Source: Prevotellaceae bacterium UBA1710 (lineage in GTDB: Bacteria; Bacteroidota; Bacteroidia; Bacteroidales; Bacteroidaceae). Taken from it: a stretch of DNA of 23,025 bases. The notes beneath the pieces were generated by a model that was not told where the DNA came from, did not search any database, and worked only from the letters and a program-made list of their open reading frames with translations. Shown piece by piece: positions 15,336 through 22,993 of the stretch. The stretch spans positions 1 through 23,025 of the forward strand of contig DCJC01000058.1 of the NCBI GenBank assembly GCA_002317355.1, in the 5' to 3' direction. Made by a program: the position numbers and the translations under genes. Position 1 is the stretch's first letter; each line of letters starts with the position of its first letter.

Positions 15336-15803
15336 TTATTTTCTGTCAAGTCTTACTCCTACGTCGGAGATTCCTGGTAGAATATCTCGCTTCATACAGT
15401 GTCGTATGGTGATGTGAAGTGAGTCGTTTGCCTGAAGAAAATCACGATCTACAGGCATTGTGTATTGGTAGTGTGAAATGCCGTCACCGTTGTATCGGCC
15501 TTCGCTATTAGTAATCTGAAAACAAACAGTATCAACTTTGTGTCTCATGCTTGGAATAATGTCCTGTTCCATAACGAGATACAATTTTGTGAAAGGGAAG
15601 GCTCCGTTCACTCTAAGACCTATTGATGTGTAGTATTCTCCTCCAATAGTCAAGGGACTGATGTCATAGGTGAGAGTGTCGTTTTTCTCCCAACCATCTA
15701 TCGGTGTATGGTTGTAATGAAAGTAGGGAGTGTGTGTATCGCATGAGATAAATCCCATAACAATACACACACACCATATTATATATATAAAGAGTTTTCG
15801 CAT
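15336..15803 (-). CDS. gldH: Gliding motility lipoprotein GldH
   Basis: A 155-residue lipoprotein with lipobox FISC (lipidated Cys21) and a GldH beta-sandwich body: PIDGWEKNDTLTYDI near the start, the GLRVNGAFPFTKLYLVMEQ strand, and a terminal MKRDILPGISDVGVRLDRK. GldH was named from gliding mutants of Flavobacterium and is widely conserved in non-gliding Bacteroidales, where its role is unclear. It begins 2 bp after the stop of the PSP1/RicT gene, so it is in that operon. The holB-PSP1-gldH order matches the usual Bacteroidales arrangement. No hairpin terminator was seen after it. Confidence 0.9.
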   Translation of the reverse strand: MRKLFIYIIWCVCIVMGFISCDTHTPYFHYNHTPIDGWEKNDTLTYDISPLTIGGEYYTSIGLRVNGAFPFTKLYLVMEQDIIPSMRHKVDTVCFQITNSEGRYNGDGISHYQYTMPVDRDFLQANDSLHITIRHCMKRDILPGISDVGVRLDRK

Positions 15804-15805
15804 TT

Positions 15806-17065
15806 TTACTCCTTATTCTCCTTCTGCTTGTTCTGATGATCACGGTTGCCTCCGTTGTGGTGGTGCTGATTGTTACCACCCTTATGTTCTGGGTTGCCTC
15901 CCTTATGCTCGGAATTGCCATTCTTATGCTGGTCGTTGCCACCCTTGTTCTGGTCGCCGTGATTCTTGTTCTTCTTTTTCTTTTTCTTCTTAGCCTTGTC
16001 GAAACGAGAGATATCGGCATCTGCAAGAAGATCCTTTGGATGCTGTGACTCTTTGTTAGCAGAACCAGAAGATAGTTCGAGCGGCTTCTCTCCACGTTTG
16101 TTCATCTCGATAATCTCGTTAGCGCGCTCTGCAGAGATTGTCTCGAGGTTGGCTGCAAGTCGTTTGTCGGTAGAATAAGTCACAATACCTGCAAGGATAT
16201 CCTGCTTGAAGAAGTAGTAGTCGCTATCAGCAGTCTCAAGCACAACATCTCTCTGAGGCATCTTCTTTCCTGCCTCCATATAGCAATCCACCTCATAGTT
16301 AAGACAGCACTTGAGCTTTGCACACATACCAGCAAGTTTCTGTGGATTGAGAGATATATCCTGGAAACGTGCTGCTGTAGTAGAAACGCTGGAGAAATTC
16401 TTCATCCATGTAGCGCAACAAAGCTCACGACCGCATGGGCCAGTTCCACCAATACGACCTGCTTCCTGACGAGCACCAATCTGCTTCATCTCGATACGCA
16501 CATGGAAAGCGTCTGCAAGTACCTTGATAAGCTGGCGGAAGTCAACACGCTCATCTGCAATATAGTAGAAGATGGCTTTGTTTCCATCGCCCTGATACTC
16601 CACATCACCAATCTTCATGTTGAGGCCGAGGCTCTTTGCTATCTGACGGCTCTCGATCATTGTAGAGTGTTCGCGAGCCTTTGACTCCTCATACTTCTCC
16701 ATATCCACATCACGTGCAAAACGATACACGCGCTTAATGTCGTCAGCAGACTTGAGGTTTGCCTTCTTCACCTGCATGATAGCAAGACGACCAGTTAGTG
16801 TTACGATACCGATGTCGTGACCTGGGCTTGCCTCTACAGCTACCCAGTCGCCTTTCTTTAGGTCGAGACCATTGATGTTATGGTAGTATCCCTTACGGGT
16901 ATTCTTGAATTGCACCTCTACGAGGTCGGTACTCTCGTTGTTGCCTGGGATGTCAGCCAGCCAGTCGTACACGTTCAACTGATGGTCGGAACGTGAGCAA
17001 CTCTTTCGGCAAAGTCCGCGTCCGCAGCCAGTTGCGAGAGTGAATGTCATATCTTTATAATCCAT
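15806..17065 (-). CDS. PSP1/RicT-family cysteine-rich regulator
   Basis: A 419-residue PSP1-domain protein, the family of Bacillus RicT (YaaT), which with partners binds an iron-sulfur cluster and affects mRNA processing. Cysteine clusters at 14, 19 and 23, at 211, 216 and 217, and at 248, 253, 254 and 261 are visible, and the GARQEAGRIGGTGPCGRELC segment is a family hallmark. From about residue 357 the chain becomes low-complexity: a Lys run (359-365) and repeats of GGN/EHKGGN type rich in His, Asn and Gly, ending QNKQKENKE. That tail is coded by imperfect tandem repeats and probably varies in length between strains. Partners of RicT are not encoded nearby. It starts 61 bp after the holB stop. 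Confidence 0.9.
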   Translation of the reverse strand: MDYKDMTFTLATGCGRGLCRKSCSRSDHQLNVYDWLADIPGNNESTDLVEVQFKNTRKGYYHNINGLDLKKGDWVAVEASPGHDIGIVTLTGRLAIMQVKKANLKSADDIKRVYRFARDVDMEKYEESKAREHSTMIESRQIAKSLGLNMKIGDVEYQGDGNKAIFYYIADERVDFRQLIKVLADAFHVRIEMKQIGARQEAGRIGGTGPCGRELCCATWMKNFSSVSTTAARFQDISLNPQKLAGMCAKLKCCLNYEVDCYMEAGKKMPQRDVVLETADSDYYFFKQDILAGIVTYSTDKRLAANLETISAERANEIIEMNKRGEKPLELSSGSANKESQHPKDLLADADISRFDKAKKKKKKKNKNHGDQNKGGNDQHKNGNSEHKGGNPEHKGGNNQHHHNGGNRDHQNKQKENKE

Positions 17066-17069
17066 TTGA

Positions 17070-17101
17070 TGATAATTACAAATTACTAATTACAAATTAC
17101 T
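17070..17101. repeat. AT-rich repeat between holB and the PSP1 gene
   Basis: Two copies of a TAATTACAAATTAC type unit sit in the gap just before the PSP1 start. Related AT-rich repeats lie in other gene gaps of this window. Confidence 0.7.
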
Positions 17102-17126
17102 CAGGTGAGTAACTTTGTCTTTTATT

Positions 17127-18245
17127 CTATCCTCTACTCTTATGAATGAACACTGCCATTTTCATAGTGAGGTCGAAGAATTGTATCTTTGCATTGGCAT
17201 TCTGACCTATATCGCGAATAGTACGCTGGAATAGTTCGTACATGCCGATGATGTTGTTCTCGTTAATGAAAGGAGCAAACTTCTGGGCGAACTGCTCCTC
17301 TTCCTGAGTCATGTATGTGAGTTCCGTCTTGTGGAAGTTATACATGAAATATTCCCTCGTGAGCCTTTGGAATGCCTGAAGCATACGTATTTGCTTCTCA
17401 CGTCCGATACCGGCACATTGATCTGCCCACTTCTTCAAGTCGCTTACCTTACGTGCATAGGCGAGTCGCATAAGCATCACATAGAGGTCGAAGAATAGAT
17501 TTTCTTCGTTGCCTGGTTCAAGGAGTGAGACAGCCTTGAGCCAGTTTCCACCTGCAATTCGTGCTGTTCTTGTGGCATCTTCTTCACTAAGCCCACGTTT
17601 TTTCGTTAGTGCCTCTATGATGTCGTCTTGATCTACAGGCTTAACCTCAAAGCGCTGAACACGGCTTCTGATTGTTTCGAGAAGCAACTCCGGATGCAGA
17701 CTTACCATTATGAAATGTGTGTCTGTTGGAGGCTCCTCGATGAGCTTAAGCATCTTATTGGCACACTCGATGTTCATCTTCTCTGGCAGCCAGATGATTG
17801 CAATCTTCTTGCCGCCTTGATTGGATTTCATGGAGAGAATCCTTGTGAGACGGTCGCTCTCTGCTACTGGAATCGCACTCTGCTGATTCTCGACTTTTAT
17901 GTTGCCGAGCCATGTCGGGAGGTCAAAATATGCTCCCTGAGCCCTAAGCATCTCAAGCCATTCTGCCATATAATCGTCCGAATCAAACTTCTTATCACTT
18001 GAAGCTCCTTTTGGACGAATGATAGGAAAGGCGAAATGTAGGTCTGGATGCTGAAAGTTATCCAACATCGTACGTGCCTGATCTGATGTGTTGAGCAGAT
18101 GTGTTGCCAAAGCGATAGCCAACGCCATTTTGCCAGATCCTTGTGGACCACAAAGCATAATAGCGTGTGGCAAACGATTATTGTCTGCCAGATTGCGGAG
18201 GCGTTCTGCCATCTCGCGCTGTCCTATGATGTCAGAGAATGTCAA
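17127..18245 (-). CDS. holB: DNA polymerase III delta' subunit
   Basis: A 372-residue clamp-loader subunit of the AAA+ type that helps load the sliding clamp. A Walker A motif GPQGSGK is present at 33-39, but the following residue is Met, not the usual Ser or Thr, so ATP binding may be weak. HFAFPIIRPKGA, the LKLIEEPPTDTHFIMVS segment and TIRSRVQRFEV (sensor-type) mark the family. No cysteines lie between residues 40 and 140, so the zinc-binding four-Cys module often found between the P-loop and the HPD motif is absent. The start is a TTG at 18245 inside an AT-rich repeat; no ATG gives this N terminus. It lies 35 bp after the thiL stop. Confidence 0.88.
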   Translation of the reverse strand: MTFSDIIGQREMAERLRNLADNNRLPHAIMLCGPQGSGKMALAIALATHLLNTSDQARTMLDNFQHPDLHFAFPIIRPKGASSDKKFDSDDYMAEWLEMLRAQGAYFDLPTWLGNIKVENQQSAIPVAESDRLTRILSMKSNQGGKKIAIIWLPEKMNIECANKMLKLIEEPPTDTHFIMVSLHPELLLETIRSRVQRFEVKPVDQDDIIEALTKKRGLSEEDATRTARIAGGNWLKAVSLLEPGNEENLFFDLYVMLMRLAYARKVSDLKKWADQCAGIGREKQIRMLQAFQRLTREYFMYNFHKTELTYMTQEEEQFAQKFAPFINENNIIGMYELFQRTIRDIGQNANAKIQFFDLTMKMAVFIHKSRG

Positions 18246-18272
18246 TTAATTATCAATTGTCAATTATCAATT
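18242..18272. repeat. AT-rich repeat that contains the holB start
   Basis: Repeats of the type CAATTATCAATTG (on the plus strand) fill most of the gap between thiL and holB. The TTG used as the holB start is the first base triplet of the repeat side. Confidence 0.75.
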
Positions 18273-18280
18273 GCTGCGCT

Positions 18281-19333
18281 TTAGCAATGCTGCCACCCCT
18301 GAGCCTTAAGTTCAAACTCCTGTCCGTCTCGTGTGACGAGCTGACAACCGAGTTCTGGCTTAGTGATATGGCCGATTACACGAATACCCTCAAGATTCTT
18401 CACATTCTCGTAATCACCAATAGAGCATGTGAACAGAAGCTCATAGTCTTCACCACCATTGAGTGCGCATGTTGTGAGATTCATATTCATCTCCTCTGCC
18501 ATAACAGCAGTCTGGTAGTCGATAGGTATTTCTTTCTCGAAGAGTCGGCAACCAACGTTGCTATCCTTGCAGATATGCATTATCTCAGAAGAAAGACCAT
18601 CTGAAACATCAATCATACTTGTTGGACGAATGCCTGCCTCACGCAATTGCTTCATCACATCACCTCGTGCTTCTGGCTGAAGCTGACGCTCAAGGAGATA
18701 TTCTTTTCCTGCAAACTCAGGAGCAAATTCTATAGTAGAAGTGTCCTTGCCTTTCTGCTGAGCCTCTTTCACCTGCTGATAATAAACAGCCTTTTCACGC
18801 TCAAGAACCTGAAGGCCACAATAAGCAGCTCCAAGATCACCTGATACGCAGATAAGATCGGTGTCCTTAGCTCCAGAACGATAGATTACATCCTCCTTGT
18901 CTGCATCTCCCATAACGGTAATGGAAATAGCAAGACCTGTGAGAGAAGATGTTGTATCGCCACCTACGATATCCACATTCCATTTGTCGCAAGCCATGCG
19001 AAGACCTACGTAGAAATCCTCAAGATCTTCCACTGTGAAGCGCTTTGAGAGTGCTATGCTCACTACCATCTGTCGTGGAGTACCGCCCATGGCAAAGATA
19101 TCAGAGATATTCACCATAGCCGACTTGTATCCGAGATGCTTCATATCAACGTATGTGAGGTCGAAGTGAACACCTTCCATCAGCATATCTGTTGACACGA
19201 GAGAAACCTTATCTCCATATTGCATCACAGCACAATCATCACCCACACCCTTGAGTGTAGATGCATTCTTTAATTCTATGTCTTTTGTGAGATGGTCGAT
19301 AAGACCGAACTCACCGAGCTTGTTGATTTCCAA
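18281..19333 (-). CDS. thiL: Thiamine-monophosphate kinase
   Basis: A 350-residue ThiL, which phosphorylates thiamine monophosphate to the active cofactor thiamine diphosphate with ATP. It belongs to the PurM-like ATP-binding family. Signatures in order: KGVGDDCAV (28-36, Asp32 and Asp33 metal binding), STDMLMEGVHF (47-57), MVNISDIFAMGG (73-84), IVGGDTTSS (122-130), SGDLGAAYCG, IDVSDGLSSE (241-250) and LNGGEDYELLF (291-301). An insertion near residues 185-210 (Lys/Gln-rich) makes it slightly longer than the E. coli enzyme (about 325). It lies 232 bp after lpxK, and that gap holds repeats and hairpins, so thiL may be separately controlled. Confidence 0.95.
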   Translation of the reverse strand: MEINKLGEFGLIDHLTKDIELKNASTLKGVGDDCAVMQYGDKVSLVSTDMLMEGVHFDLTYVDMKHLGYKSAMVNISDIFAMGGTPRQMVVSIALSKRFTVEDLEDFYVGLRMACDKWNVDIVGGDTTSSLTGLAISITVMGDADKEDVIYRSGAKDTDLICVSGDLGAAYCGLQVLEREKAVYYQQVKEAQQKGKDTSTIEFAPEFAGKEYLLERQLQPEARGDVMKQLREAGIRPTSMIDVSDGLSSEIMHICKDSNVGCRLFEKEIPIDYQTAVMAEEMNMNLTTCALNGGEDYELLFTCSIGDYENVKNLEGIRVIGHITKPELGCQLVTRDGQEFELKAQGWQHC

Positions 19334-19372
19334 TTTTAAATTAAAAATGAAAAATTAATAATTAAAAATATA
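19325..19372. repeat. A/T-only repeat tract upstream of thiL
   Basis: A run of AATTTTAAATTAAAAATG-like units almost free of G and C, directly before the thiL start. It may reduce mRNA structure at the start or be a decayed repeat. Confidence 0.5.
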
Positions 19373-19378
19373 AGTTTC

Positions 19379-19395
19379 GGAAGTATATAACTTCC
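19379..19395 (-). terminator. Hairpin after lpxK, possible terminator
   Basis: GGAAGT (19379-19384) pairs with ACTTCC (19390-19395) around ATATA. In the minus direction it is followed by an AT-rich stretch with T runs. The stem is only 6 bp. Confidence 0.45.
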
Positions 19396-19402
19396 TCACT
19401 TT

Positions 19403-19542
19403 AAGGAGTTCAAGGAGTACAAGGAGTAACGCTTCTATCGTCGCTTAAGTAGTACAAGACGATAGTATTTGTCGCGAAAAAGGTGTACGTGAGTCGTTAT
19501 ATCCAGACATTCGTCTTGTACTCCTTGCTACTCCTTGTACTT
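19403..19542. repeat. Inverted array of 9-bp AAGGAGTAC repeats
   Basis: The left arm has AAGGAGTTC, AAGGAGTAC and AAGGAGTAA in tandem (19403-19429). The right arm has GTACTCCTTG and TACTCCTTG (19518-19537), which pair with the left with one mismatch and one extra base. Between them are two further inverted pairs: CTATCGTC 19435-19442 with GACGATAG 19458-19465, and GTACAAGACGA 19452-19462 with TCGTCTTGTAC 19511-19521. The two cannot both form, so the locus has alternative folds. It lies between lpxK and thiL. Confidence 0.85.
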
Positions 19543-19565
19543 CTAAGTGGAGAATACTGCCATGA

Positions 19566-20774
19566 CTAAAACCTGATCTTCTTAGGCTTATTGTTCACCA
19601 CGGTGTCATTATTGTCTGGCAGTCGGATGGCATTTTCCTCCGTGCGATTCTTCGCTTCCTGCATCTTTCGGTTCTTCTCCTTCGTAAGAGTACTGTTGCG
19701 TGAGTTCTTCTGAACATAACTCATAATCACCTCATCAAACTTCTCTTGCTGGTCAAGCATGATCTTAACCTCGATAGGGAGAGTGTAGATGCTCTTTCTT
19801 ACCTCCTCAGAAAGACCTTCGAGATTCTCAAGTCTTGTGGCATCCTTCTCGGTCGTGATGATCATTCGTGGAGAGGGTAGGGAAGCGAATTCCTCGTTTA
19901 TCTTCTCCACATCATCATCATTGAACTGATGGTGGTCGCTGAATCTGAGTGGAGTGATGTTCTTGCAGTAAGGCTTCAAATCCTCCAGCATCTGCTCTGG
20001 TGATGCGATACCAGTTAAGAGAAGAATATTCTCATTCTGCTTGATGTCCTTCAAAGAACGAGTTTCATTTCCGAAGAGTGATTCCAGATTTCCATATTGC
20101 AGACAAGTGAAATACAGCTGCTGATAAGGGAAAAGATTCATCGCTCTTGAAAGAACACGGAATGACATCGGCTTCAAATCCTTCGGACACTTAGTCACAA
20201 TAACGATATCTGCTCTTGTCTTTCCTTCCTTCGACTCGCGCAATCTTCCTGCAGGCAATAGCTTATCGTAGATGATAAGTCGATGATAATCTACCAGCAG
20301 AATATTGATTCCTGGCTTCACGTATCTATGCTGATAGGCATCGTCAAGGAGAATGACATCCGTATCCTTTGTCTTGGAATCAGTGGTTATTCGCTCAATA
20401 CCATTGCATCTGTTATGATCTACGGCTACATTTATATCCTTGAACTTACTATGCATCTGATATGGCTCATCACCAATATCGCTCATAGTAGAGTCGTTAC
20501 TCGCAAGGATGTAGCCCTTCGTCTTGCGCTTATAGCCACGAGACAAAACAGCCACTCTGTACTTGTTGTGTAGCAGTCGGATGAGATATTCCACATGTGG
20601 TGTCTTTCCCGAACCTCCCACGGTAATATTACCTACAGAGATAACAGGCACGTCAAAGGATCTGCTCTTCAGTATTCCGAGGTCGAAGAGTGTGTTCCTT
20701 ATGCCTACTCCTAAGCCATACAACCATGAGAACGGCAACAGCCACTCATTTATTTTGATAAAATCGCCTTCCAA
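19566..20774 (-). CDS. lpxK: Lipid A 4'-kinase (tetraacyldisaccharide kinase)
   Basis: A 402-residue LpxK, which adds the 4'-phosphate to the tetraacyldisaccharide precursor of lipid A at the inner face of the cytoplasmic membrane. A hydrophobic N-terminal helix (about 11-24) anchors it, followed by the P-loop SVGNITVGGSGKTPH (46-60) with Lys57. LPAGRLRESKEGKTRADIVIVTK, ILLLTGIASPEQ, LRFSDHHQFNDDD and IITTEKDATRLENL are family landmarks. The last roughly 50 residues are charged and Asn-rich. No ATG begins the frame; a TTG at 20774 inside an AT-rich repeat is the likely start. It lies 31 bp after sppA, whose stop is in the same repeat, so the two are an operon. Confidence 0.93.
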   Translation of the reverse strand: MEGDFIKINEWLLPFSWLYGLGVGIRNTLFDLGILKSRSFDVPVISVGNITVGGSGKTPHVEYLIRLLHNKYRVAVLSRGYKRKTKGYILASNDSTMSDIGDEPYQMHSKFKDINVAVDHNRCNGIERITTDSKTKDTDVILLDDAYQHRYVKPGINILLVDYHRLIIYDKLLPAGRLRESKEGKTRADIVIVTKCPKDLKPMSFRVLSRAMNLFPYQQLYFTCLQYGNLESLFGNETRSLKDIKQNENILLLTGIASPEQMLEDLKPYCKNITPLRFSDHHQFNDDDVEKINEEFASLPSPRMIITTEKDATRLENLEGLSEEVRKSIYTLPIEVKIMLDQQEKFDEVIMSYVQKNSRNSTLTKEKNRKMQEAKNRTEENAIRLPDNNDTVVNNKPKKIRF

Positions 20775-20813
20775 TTGTCAATTATCAATTATTAATTATC
20801 AATTATCAATTAA
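20771..20813. repeat. AT-rich repeat filling the sppA-lpxK gap
   Basis: Units of CAATTATCAATTA type run through the whole gap and supply both the sppA stop (TGA, 20806-20808) and the lpxK TTG start (20772-20774). Confidence 0.85.
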
Positions 20814-22602
20814 CCTTGAAGGCGTCCATCATTCTTGCCTGTACTGGGTTCTGCTCACGAAGAGTCTTCATCAGCATGAATGGCTCATAGTACTCGCCGA
20901 GAGTCTCCTTGAATTTAGCATCGAGGTAGCTGCCACCACCTGTAGCGTTCTTGAGAAGGTTCTCTGCCCAATTCTCCATCATAGGATAAGTGCCTGTGTA
21001 GTAGTCGCCATCCTCAAGCTTTGCGAGCTTGCAAGCCATGTCGATAGCATCATTAAGGCTACCCAATTGGTCAACGAGCTTGATACCGATGGCGTCCTTA
21101 CCCAACCAAACACGACCTTGTGCTATCTTCTCAACATCCTCTACCTTGAGATGACGACCATCTGCCACACGCTGACGGAAGAGGGAATAACCGCGGTCTA
21201 TGTATCCCTGAAGAATATTGAGCTCCTCTGCAGAGAAAGGACGTGCCAATGGTACCATTGACATGGTAGAGTTCTTGTTGGTCTTTACCTCATCGAACTT
21301 GAAACCGAGCTTTTCCTTCATGAGGTTGCTCGCGTCTGGGAATGCACCAAAGATGCCGATGCTGCCAGTTAATGTAGTTGGCTCTGCAACAATCCAAGAA
21401 GCACCACAAGCCATATAGTAACCACCTGAAGCTGCATATCCACCCATTGAGATAACGACTGGCTTTATCTTCTTGAGTTCTGAAATCTGATGCCACATCT
21501 GCTCTGAAGCATAAGCGCTACCGCCACCAGAATTGATTCGGATAACAACAGCCTTGACGGCATCGTTCTTTGCAAGTTTCTCAAGATCCTTACAAACGGT
21601 ATTGCCTACGATTACAGAACCGCCTCCCATGATAGTATTCTGGAGTGGATTGTCAACGATGTTGCCTTCGCAATAGTAAACGGCAATCTCGTTGTCGCTT
21701 GAATTTGACTCTGACTTCACCTGAAGCATCTGAGCCACACCTACCTGTGAGATATCGTCATCATCAGCAATCTTCAGCAACTTCTTTACCTCACCCTTGA
21801 TCTGGTCGGTATAGAAAGTGCCATCGATGAGCTTGTTCTTCTTCAAAGTCTCTGTGCTTGCAAAGTCCATCACGCGGTCAGCATAGGCGTTGAGCGAATC
21901 AACGCTCACCTTTCTGCTGTCGCTGATATCCTTGAGCATGCGATCCCAGATGCCGCTAACGTATGCTGTTACCTGTTCGCGGTTAGAATCACTCATGTGA
22001 TCCTCGGTGTATGTCTCGGTCGCACTCTTATACTGTCCAACCTTCACAACCTGCACCTTCACACCAATCTTAGCAAGGAAATCGCGCATGTATTGTGGCT
22101 GAGAAGCCATACCATGAAACGCAACAGTACCAAGTGGGTTTACCCAAACCTTGTCGGCAATACTGCTGACATAATAGCTGCCCTGAGAATAGTTATCGGC
22201 ATAAGCTACAATGAACTTCTTTGACTTCTTGAACTCCTTGAGGGCATCGCGAAGTGTTGTTATTGTAGCTGGCGCAGCAGAAATCTCTCCTGCCTCAATA
22301 TAGATACCCTTTATCTCATCGTTGTTCTTTGCACGATTAATGGCAGATGTGAGCTTGTCAAGGCCTTGCACCTCGGCTTCATCTCCAATAAGGGCTGCAA
22401 AAGGATTGTCTTCCTGAGAAGAGTGATCCACAATCTCACCTTTGAGCTTAAGAACCAATACAGAATTGTCGTCAATAGTAGTTGTCTGGCTACTTGATGC
22501 TACCATGCCCACGATGCTCATGAGCATCAGAATGCCTGTTATGATACCGAAGATAAAGATACCAACGATGGTTGCAAGAGTATATTTAATAAATTCCTTC
22601 AC
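20806..22602 (-). CDS. sppA: Signal peptide peptidase SppA (long type)
   Basis: A membrane-bound serine protease of about 598 residues that digests cleaved signal peptides. The GTG at 22602 opens a single N-terminal anchor (MKEFIKYTLATIVGIFIFGI then more hydrophobic residues to about 37). Two peptidase S49 halves follow. The first has the catalytic Lys192 in KVGQYKSATETY; the second has the catalytic Ser392 in VISMGGYAASGGYY. This is the E. coli-like 67K form, with the Lys and Ser in different halves. The frame remains open upstream to 22785, but the proximal promoter and AT-rich sequence there show that part is not translated. It is the first gene of the sppA-lpxK pair and has two promoters. 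Confidence 0.93.
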   Translation of the reverse strand: MKEFIKYTLATIVGIFIFGIITGILMLMSIVGMVASSSQTTTIDDNSVLVLKLKGEIVDHSSQEDNPFAALIGDEAEVQGLDKLTSAINRAKNNDEIKGIYIEAGEISAAPATITTLRDALKEFKKSKKFIVAYADNYSQGSYYVSSIADKVWVNPLGTVAFHGMASQPQYMRDFLAKIGVKVQVVKVGQYKSATETYTEDHMSDSNREQVTAYVSGIWDRMLKDISDSRKVSVDSLNAYADRVMDFASTETLKKNKLIDGTFYTDQIKGEVKKLLKIADDDDISQVGVAQMLQVKSESNSSDNEIAVYYCEGNIVDNPLQNTIMGGGSVIVGNTVCKDLEKLAKNDAVKAVVIRINSGGGSAYASEQMWHQISELKKIKPVVISMGGYAASGGYYMACGASWIVAEPTTLTGSIGIFGAFPDASNLMKEKLGFKFDEVKTNKNSTMSMVPLARPFSAEELNILQGYIDRGYSLFRQRVADGRHLKVEDVEKIAQGRVWLGKDAIGIKLVDQLGSLNDAIDMACKLAKLEDGDYYTGTYPMMENWAENLLKNATGGGSYLDAKFKETLGEYYEPFMLMKTLREQNPVQARMMDAFKVN

Positions 22603-22650
22603 TTTTGTTGTTTGTTTTGAAATTTCTATATTAATAATGTAAATTGACTG

Positions 22651-22681
22651 CAAAGATACAAAAAAACTCCGTGAAAAACAA
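22651..22681 (-). promoter_or_regulatory. Proximal sppA promoter
   Basis: TTG (22679-22681), 20 bp, TATCTTTG (22651-22658) on the minus strand. The leader to the GTG at 22602 would be about 42 nt. It lies inside the longer open frame and so argues for the internal start. Confidence 0.85.
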
Positions 22682-22839
22682 GGATATTTCACAAAAATAC
22701 TGACATTTTTCAGAATTTTATATGATATGCGAGGTTTCGCTTTTGTGTCATAATCGGCAAACCACCAACACCTAACACCCATCACCCATCGCCTACCTCC
22801 CTTTTACCGTACACTTACCAATGTATTACTTTTTTCTTA

Positions 22840-22896
22840 CCATAGGTAAGAGTTAGGTAAGAGTCACGTAAGAGTCACGTAAGAGTCACGTAAGAC
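22840..22896. repeat. Tandem 11-bp repeat upstream of sppA
   Basis: GTAAGAGTTAG (22846-22856) is followed by three exact copies of GTAAGAGTCAC (22857-22867, 22868-22878, 22879-22889) and a partial one. The left edge forms a short hairpin, TCTTACC-ATA-GGTAAGA (about 22836-22852). It lies in the leader of a distal promoter. Confidence 0.9.
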
Positions 22897-22909
22897 CTGT
22901 GTTTGAGTG

Positions 22910-22940
22910 CAAAGATAATATATTAAAATGCCCTTGTCAA
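22910..22940 (-). promoter_or_regulatory. Distal promoter upstream of sppA
   Basis: TTG (22938-22940), 20 bp, TATCTTTG (22910-22917) on the minus strand, equal in quality to the proximal promoter. Its transcript would carry the 11-bp repeat in a leader of about 300 nt before the sppA start. No other gene lies between. Confidence 0.7.
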
Positions 22941-22993
22941 GAGTTTTGAGGGGGAAACTGCTTTTTGTTAACACATTTTTACCAATCAGTATC

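Noticed and set aside
22603..22785. Extra 61 residues before sppA in the same open frame
   Set aside because: It contains the proximal promoter, has no signal-peptide or domain character, and the GTG at 22602 gives the normal membrane-anchor N terminus.
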